Shown one piece after another: positions 40,895-41,356 of a stretch of 41,356 nucleotides of DNA (positions within the stretch are counted from its first letter, which is position 1; every line of letters starts with the position of its first letter). Location: assembly GCF_017873555.1 (NCBI RefSeq), contig NZ_JAGGKE010000018.1:1-41356 (forward strand), in the 5' to 3' direction. Origin of the DNA: Halorubrum trapanicum. Its GTDB lineage: Archaea; Halobacteriota; Halobacteria; Halobacteriales; Haloferacaceae. Under the pieces are notes generated by a model. That model searched no databases. It worked only from the letters and a program-made list of their open reading frames with translations, and had not been told where the DNA came from. Position numbers and translations under genes: made by a program.

Positions 40895-41143
40895 TTACCA
40901 GCCACTGGTTAGCGACGATATGAACCCGACGACGGCCAACACGTCAATCACACCCAACAACGCACCGATAGCAACCCATCCCATCACGAGACTATTCGCT
41001 GCACCAGAGAACGGCCCGGAGAAAATGTCTGCCGGGGCAACACCGATTATCATCGATAGAATGAGGGTGAATAACAGGTACGCAAAATTTCCGACGACAA
41101 GCCCAATAACCAATCCAACGGGGTCACCTCCACCTCTACTCAT
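40895..41143 (-). CDS. Small membrane protein of unknown function
   Basis: An 82-aa protein with a short Gly-rich start (M-S-R-G-G-G-D-P-V-G-L) and two long hydrophobic regions (about 9-33 and 52-75) giving two or three helices. No motif is recognised. The 213 bases beyond it to the window end show no gene. Confidence 0.6.
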   Translation of the reverse strand: MSRGGGDPVGLVIGLVVGNFAYLLFTLILSMIIGVAPADIFSGPFSGAANSLVMGWVAIGALLGVIDVLAVVGFISSLTSGW

Positions 41144-41356
41144 TACTTCACGTGATTCTATCCGCTAGTACAAAGCTATCGCTTAGTCGGGCTTTGAAAT
41201 ACGAGCGGCGTCAAAACAACGTTCGCTGCCCCTCTAAACTCGACCGTCATTGTGGATGACTCATCCGTCTTTAGTTAAGCCTCACACCTCGGTTGTGTAG
41301 CGGTAGCGAGCGTCTCTTGTAAGATTGGTCGTTGCTGGTGGATCTTTTGAGCGTCT

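Noticed and set aside
41144-41356. tRNA or other RNA gene at the window end
   Set aside because: No cloverleaf pattern, T-loop consensus or acceptor pairing could be found.

Overview
The window is haloarchaeal DNA (class Halobacteria). It is GC-rich, its proteins are strongly acidic, and it carries lineage markers: a TATA-binding protein, twin-arginine lipoproteins, halocyanins, haloarchaea-only DUF families and archaeal TATA-type promoters. The mix of a mobile-element-like operon, ExoVII, an extra TBP, a large metal-resistance island, a tyrosine recombinase, ParA partition genes, iterated centromere-like repeats and a toxin-antitoxin pair points to a megaplasmid, secondary replicon or integrated element rather than core chromosome. 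I could not assign a species and saw no recognisable replication initiator, rRNA, tRNA or CRISPR array.

Layout. (1) 1-3.1 kb: a leftward operon of exported or membrane proteins of unknown function that resembles the accessory part of a transfer or surface apparatus. (2) 3.3-6.9 kb: xseB/xseA (ExoVII, with an unusual C-terminal membrane helix on XseA), a TBP paralogue, a 55-aa histone-fold-like protein, a PadR regulator and a Doc/Fic-like protein. (3) 7.1-16.2 kb: a CopB-type P1B-3 ATPase, an AcnA-type aconitase, a DUF7521 pair with its regulator, a halocyanin lipoprotein, and two divergent putative proteases (PrsW-like, and a Tat-exported ATPase-less Lon-like protein). (4) 16.0-20.9 kb: the core copper circuit, with a CopZ-like chaperone, an Lrp-TRASH regulator and CopA (P1B-1), then a DUF7123 HTH protein and a DUF63 membrane protein. 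A palindrome upstream of copA shares a 10-mer with the chaperone/regulator intergenic region. (5) 21.1-24.2 kb: a low-GC DUF411 metal-binding lipoprotein and a three-gene ABC exporter. (6) 24.3-30.0 kb: a leftward cell-surface and membrane set containing a halocyanin-TM-SHOCT fusion, two further SHOCT membrane proteins, DUF302, a Met/His-rich exported protein, a polytopic ACPAC protein, a membrane-tethered HTH protein and an ArsP/DUF318-like permease with two YHS/TRASH modules. (7) 30.3-35.4 kb: an amidohydrolase, then a second metal circuit of CxxC-containing ArsR-like regulator, stand-alone HMA protein, CPG-motif P1B ATPase lacking its own HMA domain, and FmdE-like protein. (8) 35.4-41.4 kb: replicon maintenance, with a tyrosine recombinase, a ParA operon, iterated repeats, an AbiE-like toxin-antitoxin pair and two small unknown genes.

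Working model (inference): CopA and CopB export copper across the membrane, HMA proteins shuttle it in the cytoplasm, and halocyanins, DUF411 and the Met/His-rich protein hold it outside. TRASH/YHS and CxxC proteins sense it, while the spare aconitase may cover a copper-sensitive Fe-S enzyme. The partition and toxin-antitoxin genes keep the element in the population.
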